A stretch of 9,603 bases of DNA from Bacteroidota bacterium (GTDB taxonomy: Bacteria; Bacteroidota; Ignavibacteria; Ignavibacteriales; Ignavibacteriaceae). The notes below the pieces were generated by a model. That model had not been told where the DNA came from and did no database searches. It saw nothing but the letters and a program-made list of their open reading frames with translations. The translations under genes and the position numbers were made by a program. Positions 1-7,211 of this stretch are shown here, piece by piece (within the stretch, counting starts at the first letter, position 1; the number at the start of each line of letters is the position of its first letter). Where the stretch lies: the NCBI GenBank assembly GCA_021793635.1, contig JAJYSI010000086.1, positions 1 through 9,603 of the forward strand. Reading direction: 5' to 3'.

Positions 1-16
1 TTGATTAATTATTTAA

Positions 17-391
17 TTATGCAAAAACTACACTATCTATGTTCGTAAAAATATTTTCATTGCTATCGTCCATCGGTAATGCAGTAACTACAGTCCGATT
101 GGGGACATTAACTATGTATGCAGTATTATTCATCATAACCAGAGAATCCTTCGAACCTTTAGATTCAGCTTTTTGGACTGCATTTTGAATTTTATTTATT
201 TCGTTGTCATTAAGTTGAATATTTCTTGAATCTAATCTTTTCAAAGCATGATTAGAGAATTTCACCTTGCTCAACTCCTCTTGAAAAATTGAGCTAAAGC
301 TATCAATGCTATTCTTAGCAGCGCTATTTCCTAAATCTTCATTTTGAGTTATAGGAATAAAAGGTACGCTTATTCCATTTATTTCTGTCAT
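17..391 (-). CDS. Flagellar operon protein, TIGR02530-like (DUF-type, flgD-adjacent)
   Basis: The 124-aa product resembles the small 'flagellar operon protein' family (TIGR02530) found next to flgD and flgE in many phyla; its molecular role is not established. The signature is FSNHALKRLDSRNI (45-58), then NKIQNAVQKAESKGSKDSLV (66-85), AYIVNVPNRTVVTAL (91-105) and a closing NIFTNIDSVVFA (113-124). The N-terminal 40 residues are polar with Pro at 10 and 13. No signal peptide or membrane helix is seen. I prefer the ATG at 389-391 because MTEINGISVPFIP resembles family starts and leaves a 19-nt gap after flgD. An in-frame ATG at 431-433 would add 14 residues (MLWKFLIENYKQIN) and overlap flgD by 23 nt; neither start has a strong ribosome site. 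flgE is expected next, beyond the window edge. Confidence 0.85.
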   Translation of the reverse strand: MTEINGISVPFIPITQNEDLGNSAAKNSIDSFSSIFQEELSKVKFSNHALKRLDSRNIQLNDNEINKIQNAVQKAESKGSKDSLVMMNNTAYIVNVPNRTVVTALPMDDSNENIFTNIDSVVFA

Positions 392-410
392 ATTGATTTG
401 CTTATAATTT

Positions 411-1091
411 TCAATTAAAAATTTCCATAACATCTGAAAGTTGATACTGAGAATTTCCGACCATTAAACTTGCACCATTGGCGCCAAACTGTACTCCTGA
501 AATAGTTCCTTCGATAAATGGTGTTGCAGTCATTGTGCTTCCGTCCGAACCTGTTGCATTAACTGTGTACGTATAACTACCTTGCGGCAGTGTATTACCA
601 TTATTATCGGAGAAATCCCAAGAAAGTTTATTGTCACCTGAGGCGGTTGGCAAATTGTTCAAAGTTTTGACCACATTGCCATTTGAATCCAATATACTAA
701 TAGAGACAGATGAAGCATTAGATGGAAGAGTATAGCCAAGGTCAATAGAGCCTTGACCGTTATTTTGAAAGCTGCCTCCTCCTAATTTTACATTTTTGCC
801 AATCAGAGTGGAAGAAAGTGTATTGTTGATAGATTGTGTCAACGCATAATTTGCGTTTATGCTAGTTGTCATTGATGTATTCAGATTTTGAAGCTGTTCA
901 AGAGAGCTGAACTGTGCAAGTTGTGCAGCAAATTGGGTTCCGTCCATCGGGCTCATAGGGTCTTGATTTTGCATTTGTGCAATTAGTAATTTCATAAATG
1001 AATTCTTATCTAAAGTATTGCTGGCTGTAGTAGAGCTCGTAGTTGATGTTGTTGGTTGAGTGCTTGATGTTGTGTTTACTGAACTAATCAT
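411..1091 (-). CDS. flgD: Flagellar hook assembly (hook cap) protein FlgD
   Basis: FlgD forms the cap under which FlgE subunits polymerise into the hook; it is exported and later displaced. The 226-aa length is normal. Residues 1-27 are a Ser/Thr-rich disordered leader. The conserved FlgD N-domain follows: LDKNSFMKLLIAQMQNQDPM (27-46), then the TQFAAQLAQFSSLEQLQNL stretch (52-70). FMKLL (32-36) lies where the export gate-recognition motif (F-x-x-x-hydrophobic) of Salmonella FlgD sits. SSTLIGKNVKL leads into the FlgD Ig-like/tudor region (about 105-226) with VVKTLNNLPTASGDNKLSWDF and NGNTLPQGSYTYTV, the typical W-D-x-x-D-x-x-G-x-x-L/V-x-x-G-x-Y signature. It follows fliK by 12 nt. There is no sign of truncation. 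Confidence 0.96.
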   Translation of the reverse strand: MISSVNTTSSTQPTTSTTSSTTASNTLDKNSFMKLLIAQMQNQDPMSPMDGTQFAAQLAQFSSLEQLQNLNTSMTTSINANYALTQSINNTLSSTLIGKNVKLGGGSFQNNGQGSIDLGYTLPSNASSVSISILDSNGNVVKTLNNLPTASGDNKLSWDFSDNNGNTLPQGSYTYTVNATGSDGSTMTATPFIEGTISGVQFGANGASLMVGNSQYQLSDVMEIFN

Positions 1092-1103
1092 AATCTTTTA
1101 TCC

Positions 1104-3179
1104 TTATATTAAATAATCGTAAGTATTGTATCCCATACTCTTAGAGACATCCGGGTTTCCGGCTTCTTCAATCTTTTGGGTATATTGGCTATAAGTTGAT
1201 TTTTTCTTTTGAAGAAAAGATTTGTTTGTTTTTTCGTCATTATTATTCAGCGAAACATTTACCGAAGTTAGTTGAAGACCATTAAGGTTAAGCGACTGTT
1301 TTAACTCGCCGATATTGTTTTGAACAATTTGCTTTACATTATCGTTTTCAACTTCAATGCTGGCGTGAACGGATTTATCAACAACATCCAAAACTATTTT
1401 CACTTTGCCCAGGCTATCCGGGTCTAATTTTATTAAAGCACTTCTTGAATTACCTTGTTGAACAAACCTATTTATTTCACTCATTAGCTCATTGGCTTTA
1501 ACTGTCTTCATTACGTCGGCGGACAAAGAAGGTAATTGCGCGGGGGTATCATTTTTTAATGCTACAGTTATGTCGTGAGTAAACGATTGGCCTGAAATAT
1601 TCTGATCATAATTAATTTGTTTCTTATCCAAGGTCTGCTTTTGATTCTGTCCTTCATTTTGATTACTGAATTTCAGATTATCATTCAAATTAATTTTTGA
1701 TCCATTTGAATTTTGAGTTGCGGAAATCAAGCCACTATGAGTTGCTTCGGTCGAATTTTGAGCTGAATTATTTGGAGTAACGACTACCGGTTGTATCTTA
1801 TTTCCTACGCTTGATGAAGTATCGTTTATTAAGTCAGTACTAGTGGGAACAGATTCGTTAGGTACAGTATTGCTTTTAGATAAGGTAAAATCTGTCTTGG
1901 ATGAGTAATTTTGAGTGATCTTAGATATTGAATCTGAGCTTTTAATGTCATTTATTTTAGGACTTGAAGAAGTTTCATTCCCGGGTTTAGATTTCAGATT
2001 ATTTAAGAACTCTCCGTTTTGATATTTATCAGTTATGATTGATTGAGTGGGAGAGTTTGGCTGTTCAGTATTGTTAAGAGATATTTTTATCCAATCTCCA
2101 TTCCCAATTTTTGATGATAAAGACTTTATTGGTTTTGAGTCTTGTCCAGCAATTAATTTGTTGTCTTTTGAAACTGAGATATAGATTTTCTGACCTGGCT
2201 GTTCGTTCAATCCAGAAGCGTCTATAGATATTTTATTTGTGCTTATTTTATTAAGTACAGCGGCGGATAATTTACTTTCTGTGTCCGGATTAGATATTTC
2301 GAGAAGTTGAGTATTGCAACTAGCGTCATTTCCGAATTTATTCTGAGGTGTTTGGCTAGTTGTTGGGTTAATGTTTTTGATACTTTTTTCAATTTCCTTG
2401 GCATTTAATTTTTCATTTGTGCCTAGTTGAGTATATAAACTGGAATTTGAAACATCATTAACTCCATCAGAACTTAGAGTTTGTATTTTAAGTAATTTTT
2501 CAGTCGATTGTTTTTGAGAATTGGCGCCCGGTATTTGTTGAAACGCACCTGGCTTATTATTTTGAGAACTTATAAATGATGCACCATCAGATAATACTGA
2601 TTCAATTGCAACTGTAGAATTTGCAGAGTTAAAATCAGAAGACCTTACGTCGTTAAATGTAACTTCATTAGCCGACGGTTTAGAGATTTTCAGGGTAAAG
2701 TCAGAGCCTTCCAGGTTAAGCTTTAATATTAGCGGATTATTAGATTGAAGTAAGCTTAATATATTAGCTGCCAGGGCAATACTGTTCTTGGTTTTTTCAG
2801 TAACAGATTTAACTGATTTTTCTTTTCCGATAGGTTGTTTCAAAGTTGAATTAAACAACGCAGTAATCGCATTCTCGATTGTCTCCAATTGATCTTTAGC
2901 AGTATTATCGACAGGCGCATTACTCAGCTTACTAACTGAAGCGCCAGTTTCAGTTGACTTAGTTAATTCTGCAAGCATATTTTGCAATTCATCTTGAACA
3001 GAACCAAGCAAGGCGCTGTTTGTGTTTGCCTGCGCAGGTGTTTTATTATTTGAATTTTCACCAACCAGTTTTATAATGTCTGAAAATAAATAAGTTGGAT
3101 TATTTAGCTTCAGCTGTTTAGGCATATCTATTGTTTCCGCTTTACCGGATAATTGAACAAATATTGGATTGAAATTCAT
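1104..3179 (-). CDS. fliK: Flagellar hook-length control protein FliK
   Basis: FliK is the exported molecular ruler that measures the hook and switches the export gate (via FlhB) from hook to filament substrates. The 691-aa product is much longer than the 405 aa of Salmonella FliK. Most of it is Ser/Asn/Gln/Lys-rich low-complexity sequence. The recognisable part is the C-terminal Flg_hook domain at about 565-650: MSEINRFVQ, then ALIKLDPDSLGKVKIVLDV (LDPDSLG 585-591), HASIEVENDNVKQIV, and LKQSLNLNGLQLTSVNVSL. A basic, Tyr-rich tail of about 40 residues follows. Two strand-rich islands, at about 148-168 and 331-369, break the linker. The reading frame is intact. The ATG is 1 nt after the upstream stop (TAATATG) and flgD follows after 12 nt. 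Position between the motE-like gene and flgD is the usual one. Confidence 0.92.
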   Translation of the reverse strand: MNFNPIFVQLSGKAETIDMPKQLKLNNPTYLFSDIIKLVGENSNNKTPAQANTNSALLGSVQDELQNMLAELTKSTETGASVSKLSNAPVDNTAKDQLETIENAITALFNSTLKQPIGKEKSVKSVTEKTKNSIALAANILSLLQSNNPLILKLNLEGSDFTLKISKPSANEVTFNDVRSSDFNSANSTVAIESVLSDGASFISSQNNKPGAFQQIPGANSQKQSTEKLLKIQTLSSDGVNDVSNSSLYTQLGTNEKLNAKEIEKSIKNINPTTSQTPQNKFGNDASCNTQLLEISNPDTESKLSAAVLNKISTNKISIDASGLNEQPGQKIYISVSKDNKLIAGQDSKPIKSLSSKIGNGDWIKISLNNTEQPNSPTQSIITDKYQNGEFLNNLKSKPGNETSSSPKINDIKSSDSISKITQNYSSKTDFTLSKSNTVPNESVPTSTDLINDTSSSVGNKIQPVVVTPNNSAQNSTEATHSGLISATQNSNGSKINLNDNLKFSNQNEGQNQKQTLDKKQINYDQNISGQSFTHDITVALKNDTPAQLPSLSADVMKTVKANELMSEINRFVQQGNSRSALIKLDPDSLGKVKIVLDVVDKSVHASIEVENDNVKQIVQNNIGELKQSLNLNGLQLTSVNVSLNNNDEKTNKSFLQKKKSTYSQYTQKIEEAGNPDVSKSMGYNTYDYLI

Positions 3180-3180
3180 A

Positions 3181-3792
3181 TTATTTTGCTAACGTTATTC
3201 TATTTGCTGTTTCAGGATTTAAAGCCGACAAAACTTGTGCTGCACTTTTCTGCCTCATCGAATAAATTATGTCTCTTGCAACATTATCGGAATAACTTTG
3301 AATTATTTTAGCGGCTTGCTGCGGATCCATCGATTCATAAAGTTTTGCGGTTTCTTTAGTCCATCTGGTATAACTCGTATCGGTCTTTGTTTTCACCTCA
3401 CTTTTTTGAGTCGGCTCAACTTGTTTTTGCTTTATTTGCTTGACTGATGCAAGATTTTTTTGCTTAAGAGCCAATTCTAATACTCTCAAGCTGTCAATTA
3501 AAACAGAGTCGACCTGCTGGTTTGCATAAATAGTATCATGATTATTTCCCGCGTAAATAGCACGAAGTGAATCTAACAATTCATTTTTTAATTCATTCTG
3601 CATAAAATCTTTTAACTGCCCAAGAGTGACTTTAGATGTGTCGCTAATTGAAGCACTATTAACATTTTGAGGAAGAGCAGAAAAGTCGAATTGAAATATA
3701 TTTTTATATGTAGAATTGAGATATACGATTAACGCGGTCGTCAATAAGAAAGCCGCTATAAATGAAACTATATATACTATTTTAGATTTCAC
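3181..3792 (-). CDS. MotE-like (YlxF-type) membrane-anchored flagellar protein with a MgtE-N-like domain
   Basis: The 203-aa product has one N-terminal membrane helix (about residues 5-25) with a short basic start, so it is probably anchored with its body outside the cytoplasm. A Gln/Lys-rich coiled linker covers about 55-140. The C-terminal segment 150-201 matches the MotE/MgtE intracellular-N helical repeat pattern: LYESMDPQQAAKII, then ARDIIYSMRQKSAAQVLSAL and NPETANRIT. Proteins of this group are often encoded between fliJ and fliK (ylxF in Bacillus). MotE of Sinorhizobium is described as a periplasmic chaperone for the stator-associated MotC, but no motC is visible here, so that role should not be assumed. 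The start is a GTG (3790-3792) overlapping the fliJ stop; the next Met (residue 64) would lose the membrane helix. A weak AGGCAG lies upstream. Confidence 0.85.
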   Translation of the reverse strand: MKSKIVYIVSFIAAFLLTTALIVYLNSTYKNIFQFDFSALPQNVNSASISDTSKVTLGQLKDFMQNELKNELLDSLRAIYAGNNHDTIYANQQVDSVLIDSLRVLELALKQKNLASVKQIKQKQVEPTQKSEVKTKTDTSYTRWTKETAKLYESMDPQQAAKIIQSYSDNVARDIIYSMRQKSAAQVLSALNPETANRITLAK

Positions 3793-4226
3793 TTTTTCTG
3801 CCTAATAAATTTCTGATTTGCCAATTCATCCGTGAAAATTGATTCGATATGCTTTTGCTCTTGATTAAAATCTTCTAACAATGTTTCTTCAAGAGTATCA
3901 AAAATTTTATGCTCCTTACTTCGTTGAGTAAGTTCTGTTAATTTTATTTTTTTGCTATTATTAAGTTGATTTATTTTTTCTAAAATTAGCGATCTTTTTT
4001 TGTTCAAATTTGACTCGTAACTCTTTTTAAATTTTATATCACCTACCCGGACTCCTTTTTCAAAGTCTTTTCTTCGGCTGACCATCTCTTCTTCCAGAAT
4101 GAGGTCATATTCTTTCTTCAACTTTTCAATTTCAATCTCAATTAGTGCAACTTCCTTTTGAGCTTTTTTTTCTAAATTTTCCTTGACGTTCTTAATTGCT
4201 TCAAATTTATAGATGAACTTTGTCAT
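3789..4226 (-). CDS. fliJ: Flagellar export protein FliJ
   Basis: FliJ is the coiled-coil stalk that inserts in the FliI hexamer, links it to FlhA and cycles export chaperones. The 145-aa product is of the usual size (about 140-150 aa). It is almost wholly charged alpha helix with Lys/Glu/Leu heptads and no proline, cysteine or membrane segment. It begins MTKFIYKFEAIKNVKENLEKKAQ, the common FliJ-type start of aromatic, Leu/Ile and basic residues before a long coiled coil. Sequence conservation in this family is low, so the call rests mainly on size, coiled-coil character and position directly after fliI. Its TGA overlaps the GTG start of the next gene by 4 nt (GTGA), implying coupled translation. 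Confidence 0.88.
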   Translation of the reverse strand: MTKFIYKFEAIKNVKENLEKKAQKEVALIEIEIEKLKKEYDLILEEEMVSRRKDFEKGVRVGDIKFKKSYESNLNKKRSLILEKINQLNNSKKIKLTELTQRSKEHKIFDTLEETLLEDFNQEQKHIESIFTDELANQKFIRQKK

Positions 4227-4232
4227 AATTTA

Positions 4233-5561
4233 TTATAATGGTTTTTCAATTATTTGATTTAACCTTGAAACCGTTTCTTCAAATACCGCTTTCTCTGTAA
4301 TTTCTTGCTTAAGAAAATTTCTCAAAAGATTTATTTTAGAAAGAGCGTGGTCAATCTGCGGATTACTTCCTTTAACATATGCTCCGATATTTATGAGATC
4401 CTCGGCTTCCTTATATGTTGCCAAAATTTCATTAAAGGCAACAGCTCTTTTTTTATGATCGCTACTTACTATATCTGGCATTACACGGCTTATACTTTGT
4501 AAAGGATCTACAGCAGGAAATTGTCCTTTATTTGCAAGTCGTCGCGACAGTACCACATGTCCGTCCAGAATAGATCTAACCGCATCTGCAATCGGCTCGT
4601 TCATGTCGTCTCCGTCAACAAGTACGGTATAAAAACCTGTAATAGAGCCGCTCTTTGTATTTCCTGCTCTCTCAAGTAACTTGGGAAGAATAGCAAACAC
4701 TGAGGGGGTGTAGCCTTTAGTAGTCGGAGGCTCACCTACTGTCAATCCAATTTCCCTTTGAGCCATTGCAAATCTTGTAATAGAGTCCATCATCAAGACC
4801 ACATCCATACCCCGATCTCTAAAATATTCAGCCATTGTTGTTCCGATGAATGCTCCTTTCATTCTTATTAGTGCGCTCTTATCGCTAGTCGCAACAATTA
4901 CAACAGATTTTTTCAAACCATCTTCACCCAAATCCTTTTCGATAAATTCTCTTACTTCCCGTCCCCGCTCACCGATTAATGTAATCACATTAACATCTGC
5001 GCTGGTATTACGAGCAATCATTCCCATCGTTATACTTTTTCCGACACCGCTGCCTGCAAAAATTCCAAGTCTCTGCCCTTTGCCCACAGTTAGCAATCCA
5101 TCAATCGATCTAACGCCTGTTTGCAAAGGTTCTAAGATTCTTTCACGTTCAAGCGGATTAGGTGGTTGGCTATGAATAGGCAAATAAGCGGTACATTTAA
5201 TTTCTCCTTTGCCGTCGATCGGGTTGCCGAGCCCGTCTATAACACGTCCTAATAATTCCATACCGACGCCAATTTGAAAATTCTTTCCTAATGCTTTAAT
5301 TTCACATGAGGGAGAAATGTTTTGCACTTCCCCTAAGGCGATTGATAAAACTTTGCCATCCTTAAAACCGACTACTTCTGCCTTACAAACTTCATTTCCT
5401 TCCCTATCCGTTACTAAGCATATTTCACCAAGAGAGGCATTTGGTCCCATCGAAACGATAACTAATCCAACCACATCGGTAACTTTTCCGCTTACGATAA
5501 TGGGATCAAATCCTTCGATGATCCTTTTATATTTTCTTGAGATTTTCTCTACCAATTCCAT
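4233..5561 (-). CDS. fliI: Flagellum-specific export ATPase FliI
   Basis: FliI is the F1/V1-like hexameric ATPase that helps unfold and deliver export substrates at the cytoplasmic face of the flagellar export gate. The 442-aa length is standard. The N-terminal beta-barrel covers about 1-95. The catalytic domain has the Walker A motif GSGVGKS (170-176, Lys175), the GERGREV segment (197-203) with the catalytic glutamate region, and Walker B VVLMMDS (254-260, Asp259). The T3SS-ATPase signatures PPTTKGYTPSVFAILPKLLERAG (278-300) and DGHVVLSR-x-LA-x-x-G-x-FPA-x-D (333-352) are intact. The C-terminal helical domain is 365-442. The ATG directly follows the fliH stop, with a GGGA element about 10 nt upstream. 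fliJ follows after 6 nt, giving the canonical fliH-fliI-fliJ trio. All catalytic residues are present. Confidence 0.98.
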   Translation of the reverse strand: MELVEKISRKYKRIIEGFDPIIVSGKVTDVVGLVIVSMGPNASLGEICLVTDREGNEVCKAEVVGFKDGKVLSIALGEVQNISPSCEIKALGKNFQIGVGMELLGRVIDGLGNPIDGKGEIKCTAYLPIHSQPPNPLERERILEPLQTGVRSIDGLLTVGKGQRLGIFAGSGVGKSITMGMIARNTSADVNVITLIGERGREVREFIEKDLGEDGLKKSVVIVATSDKSALIRMKGAFIGTTMAEYFRDRGMDVVLMMDSITRFAMAQREIGLTVGEPPTTKGYTPSVFAILPKLLERAGNTKSGSITGFYTVLVDGDDMNEPIADAVRSILDGHVVLSRRLANKGQFPAVDPLQSISRVMPDIVSSDHKKRAVAFNEILATYKEAEDLINIGAYVKGSNPQIDHALSKINLLRNFLKQEITEKAVFEETVSRLNQIIEKPL

Positions 5562-6191
5562 TTAAGAATTTCCCGGAATAAAAATTGATTCTAATTGCTT
5601 TTTTAATTCACTTAGTTGATTTGAAATTCGAGCATCAACATTACCTATTTCTGTTTCTATTAAACAACCGCCGGATTCAATCCTTTCATCCGGTTCAAAG
5701 TTGATTTTAGAATATGATTCATCGGAAATTAAATTTTTACTTTCCTCATTTAAATTCCTAAGATCAGTGGGATTTAGTTTTACCAGAATTTTATTTGACC
5801 CGATTACTCTTTTAATAGCATCACTCAAAACATTTTCAATTGATGAATCTTGAGATATCTCCCGCTTGATTATTTTTTCAGCGATCACAAGAGACAAATT
5901 TATTACCAATTTTTCAAAAGACTGACTGTATTCGTCTGCGAGGCGATCAAATTCAGCAATAATATTTCCTACATCCTGATACTTTTTATTTAATTTTTCA
6001 AAGTAATCTTTTTCTAATTGAGCAGCCACAGATTTTTGTCCTTCGTCAAAGCCCTTTTCGTAATATTGTAGGAACTGAGACTGCAAAAAACCTTCACTGC
6101 TTTCCTGCTTAATTTGATCGCTGCCAGATTTATTGCGCAACGTTACATTAATTTTCTTTGATTTTACATTTAGCTTAACAATATCAGACAT
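5562..6191 (-). CDS. fliH: Flagellar export-apparatus stalk/regulator protein FliH
   Basis: FliH dimers bind FliI, hold it inactive or tether it to the C ring, and form the peripheral stalk of the export ATPase. From the ATG at 6189-6191 the protein is 209 aa; an in-frame GTG at 6210-6212 would add seven residues but lacks a ribosome site. The N-terminus (MSDIVKLNVK) resembles other FliH starts. Residues about 40-110 form a coiled coil including the family's Y-E-K-G-F-D-E-G stretch (44-51). The C-terminal FliH/YscL/V-type E domain shows VKLNPTDL (137-144) and a PDERIESGGCLIETEIG segment (168-184) that leads into VDARIS. There is no tryptophan, so the N-terminal Trp pair that docks Salmonella FliH is missing, as in many other phyla. 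The stop codon abuts the fliI ATG with no gap. Confidence 0.93.
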   Translation of the reverse strand: MSDIVKLNVKSKKINVTLRNKSGSDQIKQESSEGFLQSQFLQYYEKGFDEGQKSVAAQLEKDYFEKLNKKYQDVGNIIAEFDRLADEYSQSFEKLVINLSLVIAEKIIKREISQDSSIENVLSDAIKRVIGSNKILVKLNPTDLRNLNEESKNLISDESYSKINFEPDERIESGGCLIETEIGNVDARISNQLSELKKQLESIFIPGNS

Positions 6192-7206
6192 ATACTTCTT
6201 CCGAACCTGCACGCATGCTCAAAACAATTTCTCCGCTTTCCTCCAACGCTTTTACTACGTCGATAATTTTTGCTTGCGCCGACTCAACTTCTTTCAGTTT
6301 AACCATTCCCATATATTGTAGTTCTTCTTTCAATAAATCCGATGCCCTTTCTGACATATTGGTAAATATTTTTTCCTTCAATTTTTCATCAGCAATTTTT
6401 AAAGAAAGAGCAAGATCTTTTCTATCAACTTCACGTAATATTTTTTGAATATCTTTATCCTGGATATTGATTATATCGTCAAACAGGAACATTAATCTTT
6501 TAATTTCATAAGCTACATCGGGATCTCTTTTTTCTATTCCGGACATTATCTCTTTGCTCAAACCGACGTTCGTTCTGTTTAACACTGCAGCTATACTTTT
6601 CGTACCGCCAATCTTGCTTAGAGATTGCCCCATACTTAAGCCAGCCATTTCATCCACAACTTTTTCAATTTGTTTTAATGTCTGAGGAGAAATTTTTCCT
6701 AAGGTAGCAATTCTAAAAACAACATCAGTCCTCAACGGCTCCGTTAATTCTTTCAAAGCGGATGCTGTTTGGTCGGGATGAAGATGCGAAAGTATCAACG
6801 CAATTGTTTGAGGATGCTCTTTATTTAAAAAGCTAATAAGCTGACTGGAGTCCGCCTTTTTCAATACATCGAAGCCGCGCAAAGTTGTAAGATTCTTAAC
6901 TTTTTCAATAATCTCAACGGCTTTGTTTAATCCGAATGATTTTTCTAATACTGCTTGCGCATATTCAATGCCTCCCTCCAGAACATATTCGCGTGCGGTA
7001 ACCATGTTATAGAACTCTTCCATAACAGAATCGACTGTTTGAGATGGAACGTTTTTTACTTTAGATATTTCAGTCGAAATTGACTCTATTTCGGATGAGT
7101 CGAGATGTTTAAATATCTCTGCCGCATTTTCAACATTTAGGGCGATAATAAGCATGGCTGCTTTTTGAACGCCCGGTAAATCAACTGTTTTTTTTTCTTT
7201 TGCCAT
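6184..7206 (-). CDS. fliG: Flagellar motor switch protein FliG
   Basis: FliG forms the top of the cytoplasmic C ring, binding FliF through its N-terminal domain and the stator through its C-terminal domain, and so generates and switches torque. The 340-aa length is typical. The N-domain (about 1-100) starts with the PGVQKAAMLIIAL helix; the middle domain carries the EHPQ motif (130-133) followed by TIALILSHL; a Gly-Gly linker is at 200-201; the C-domain has MFLF (239-242) and DDI. By alignment to E. coli numbering, the torque-related charges are kept: K270 (K264), R287 (R281), E294 and E295 (D288, D289) and K303 (R297). The protein ends in EEVYV as usual. The start is 5 nt after the fliF stop, and the 3' end overlaps the preferred fliH start by 8 nt. 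Confidence 0.97.
   Translation of the reverse strand: MAKEKKTVDLPGVQKAAMLIIALNVENAAEIFKHLDSSEIESISTEISKVKNVPSQTVDSVMEEFYNMVTAREYVLEGGIEYAQAVLEKSFGLNKAVEIIEKVKNLTTLRGFDVLKKADSSQLISFLNKEHPQTIALILSHLHPDQTASALKELTEPLRTDVVFRIATLGKISPQTLKQIEKVVDEMAGLSMGQSLSKIGGTKSIAAVLNRTNVGLSKEIMSGIEKRDPDVAYEIKRLMFLFDDIINIQDKDIQKILREVDRKDLALSLKIADEKLKEKIFTNMSERASDLLKEELQYMGMVKLKEVESAQAKIIDVVKALEESGEIVLSMRAGSEEVYV
6195..6202 (-). promoter_or_regulatory. Ribosome binding site that sets the fliH start
   Basis: On the minus strand GGAAGAAG lies 3 nt upstream of the ATG at 6189-6191 (6 nt if only GGAAG is counted). It is inside the last codons of fliG. The alternative GTG start at 6210-6212 has no comparable element and would overlap fliG by 29 nt, so this site argues for the ATG. 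Confidence 0.6.
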
Positions 7207-7211
7207 ATTTA

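Noticed and set aside
1..22. AT-rich, partly palindromic stretch after the last gene as a terminator
   Set aside because: It has no GC-containing stem and no clear T-tract in the transcribed direction, and flgE is expected to follow in the same operon.
1018..1078. Repetitive Ser/Thr codons at the flgD 5' end as a tandem repeat or phase-variable tract
   Set aside because: Units are irregular with no perfect repeat or homopolymer long enough for slippage; it is an ordinary disordered leader of an exported protein.
1500..2660. FliK middle region as a degraded gene or foreign insertion
   Set aside because: The frame is open throughout, base composition matches neighbours, and long low-complexity linkers are normal for FliK.
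3235..3447. Plus-strand open frame of 70 codons opposite the motE-like gene
   Set aside because: It lies antisense to the C-terminal MgtE-N-like domain, which has clear coding features; the apparent Cys/Phe-rich product matches no pattern I know.
4846..5175. Plus-strand open frame of 109 codons opposite fliI
   Set aside because: It lies wholly antisense to the highly conserved ATPase domain, has no recognisable domain or ribosome site, and its composition is explained by the fliI codons on the other strand.
5317..5565. Plus-strand open frame of 82 codons opposite the fliI N-terminus
   Set aside because: Shadow of fliI; it is antisense to a conserved gene, with no motif and no supporting context.
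6192..6212. GTG at 6210-6212 as the fliH start
   Set aside because: It gives a 29-nt overlap with fliG, has no ribosome site and adds residues encoded by the fliH Shine-Dalgarno region itself.
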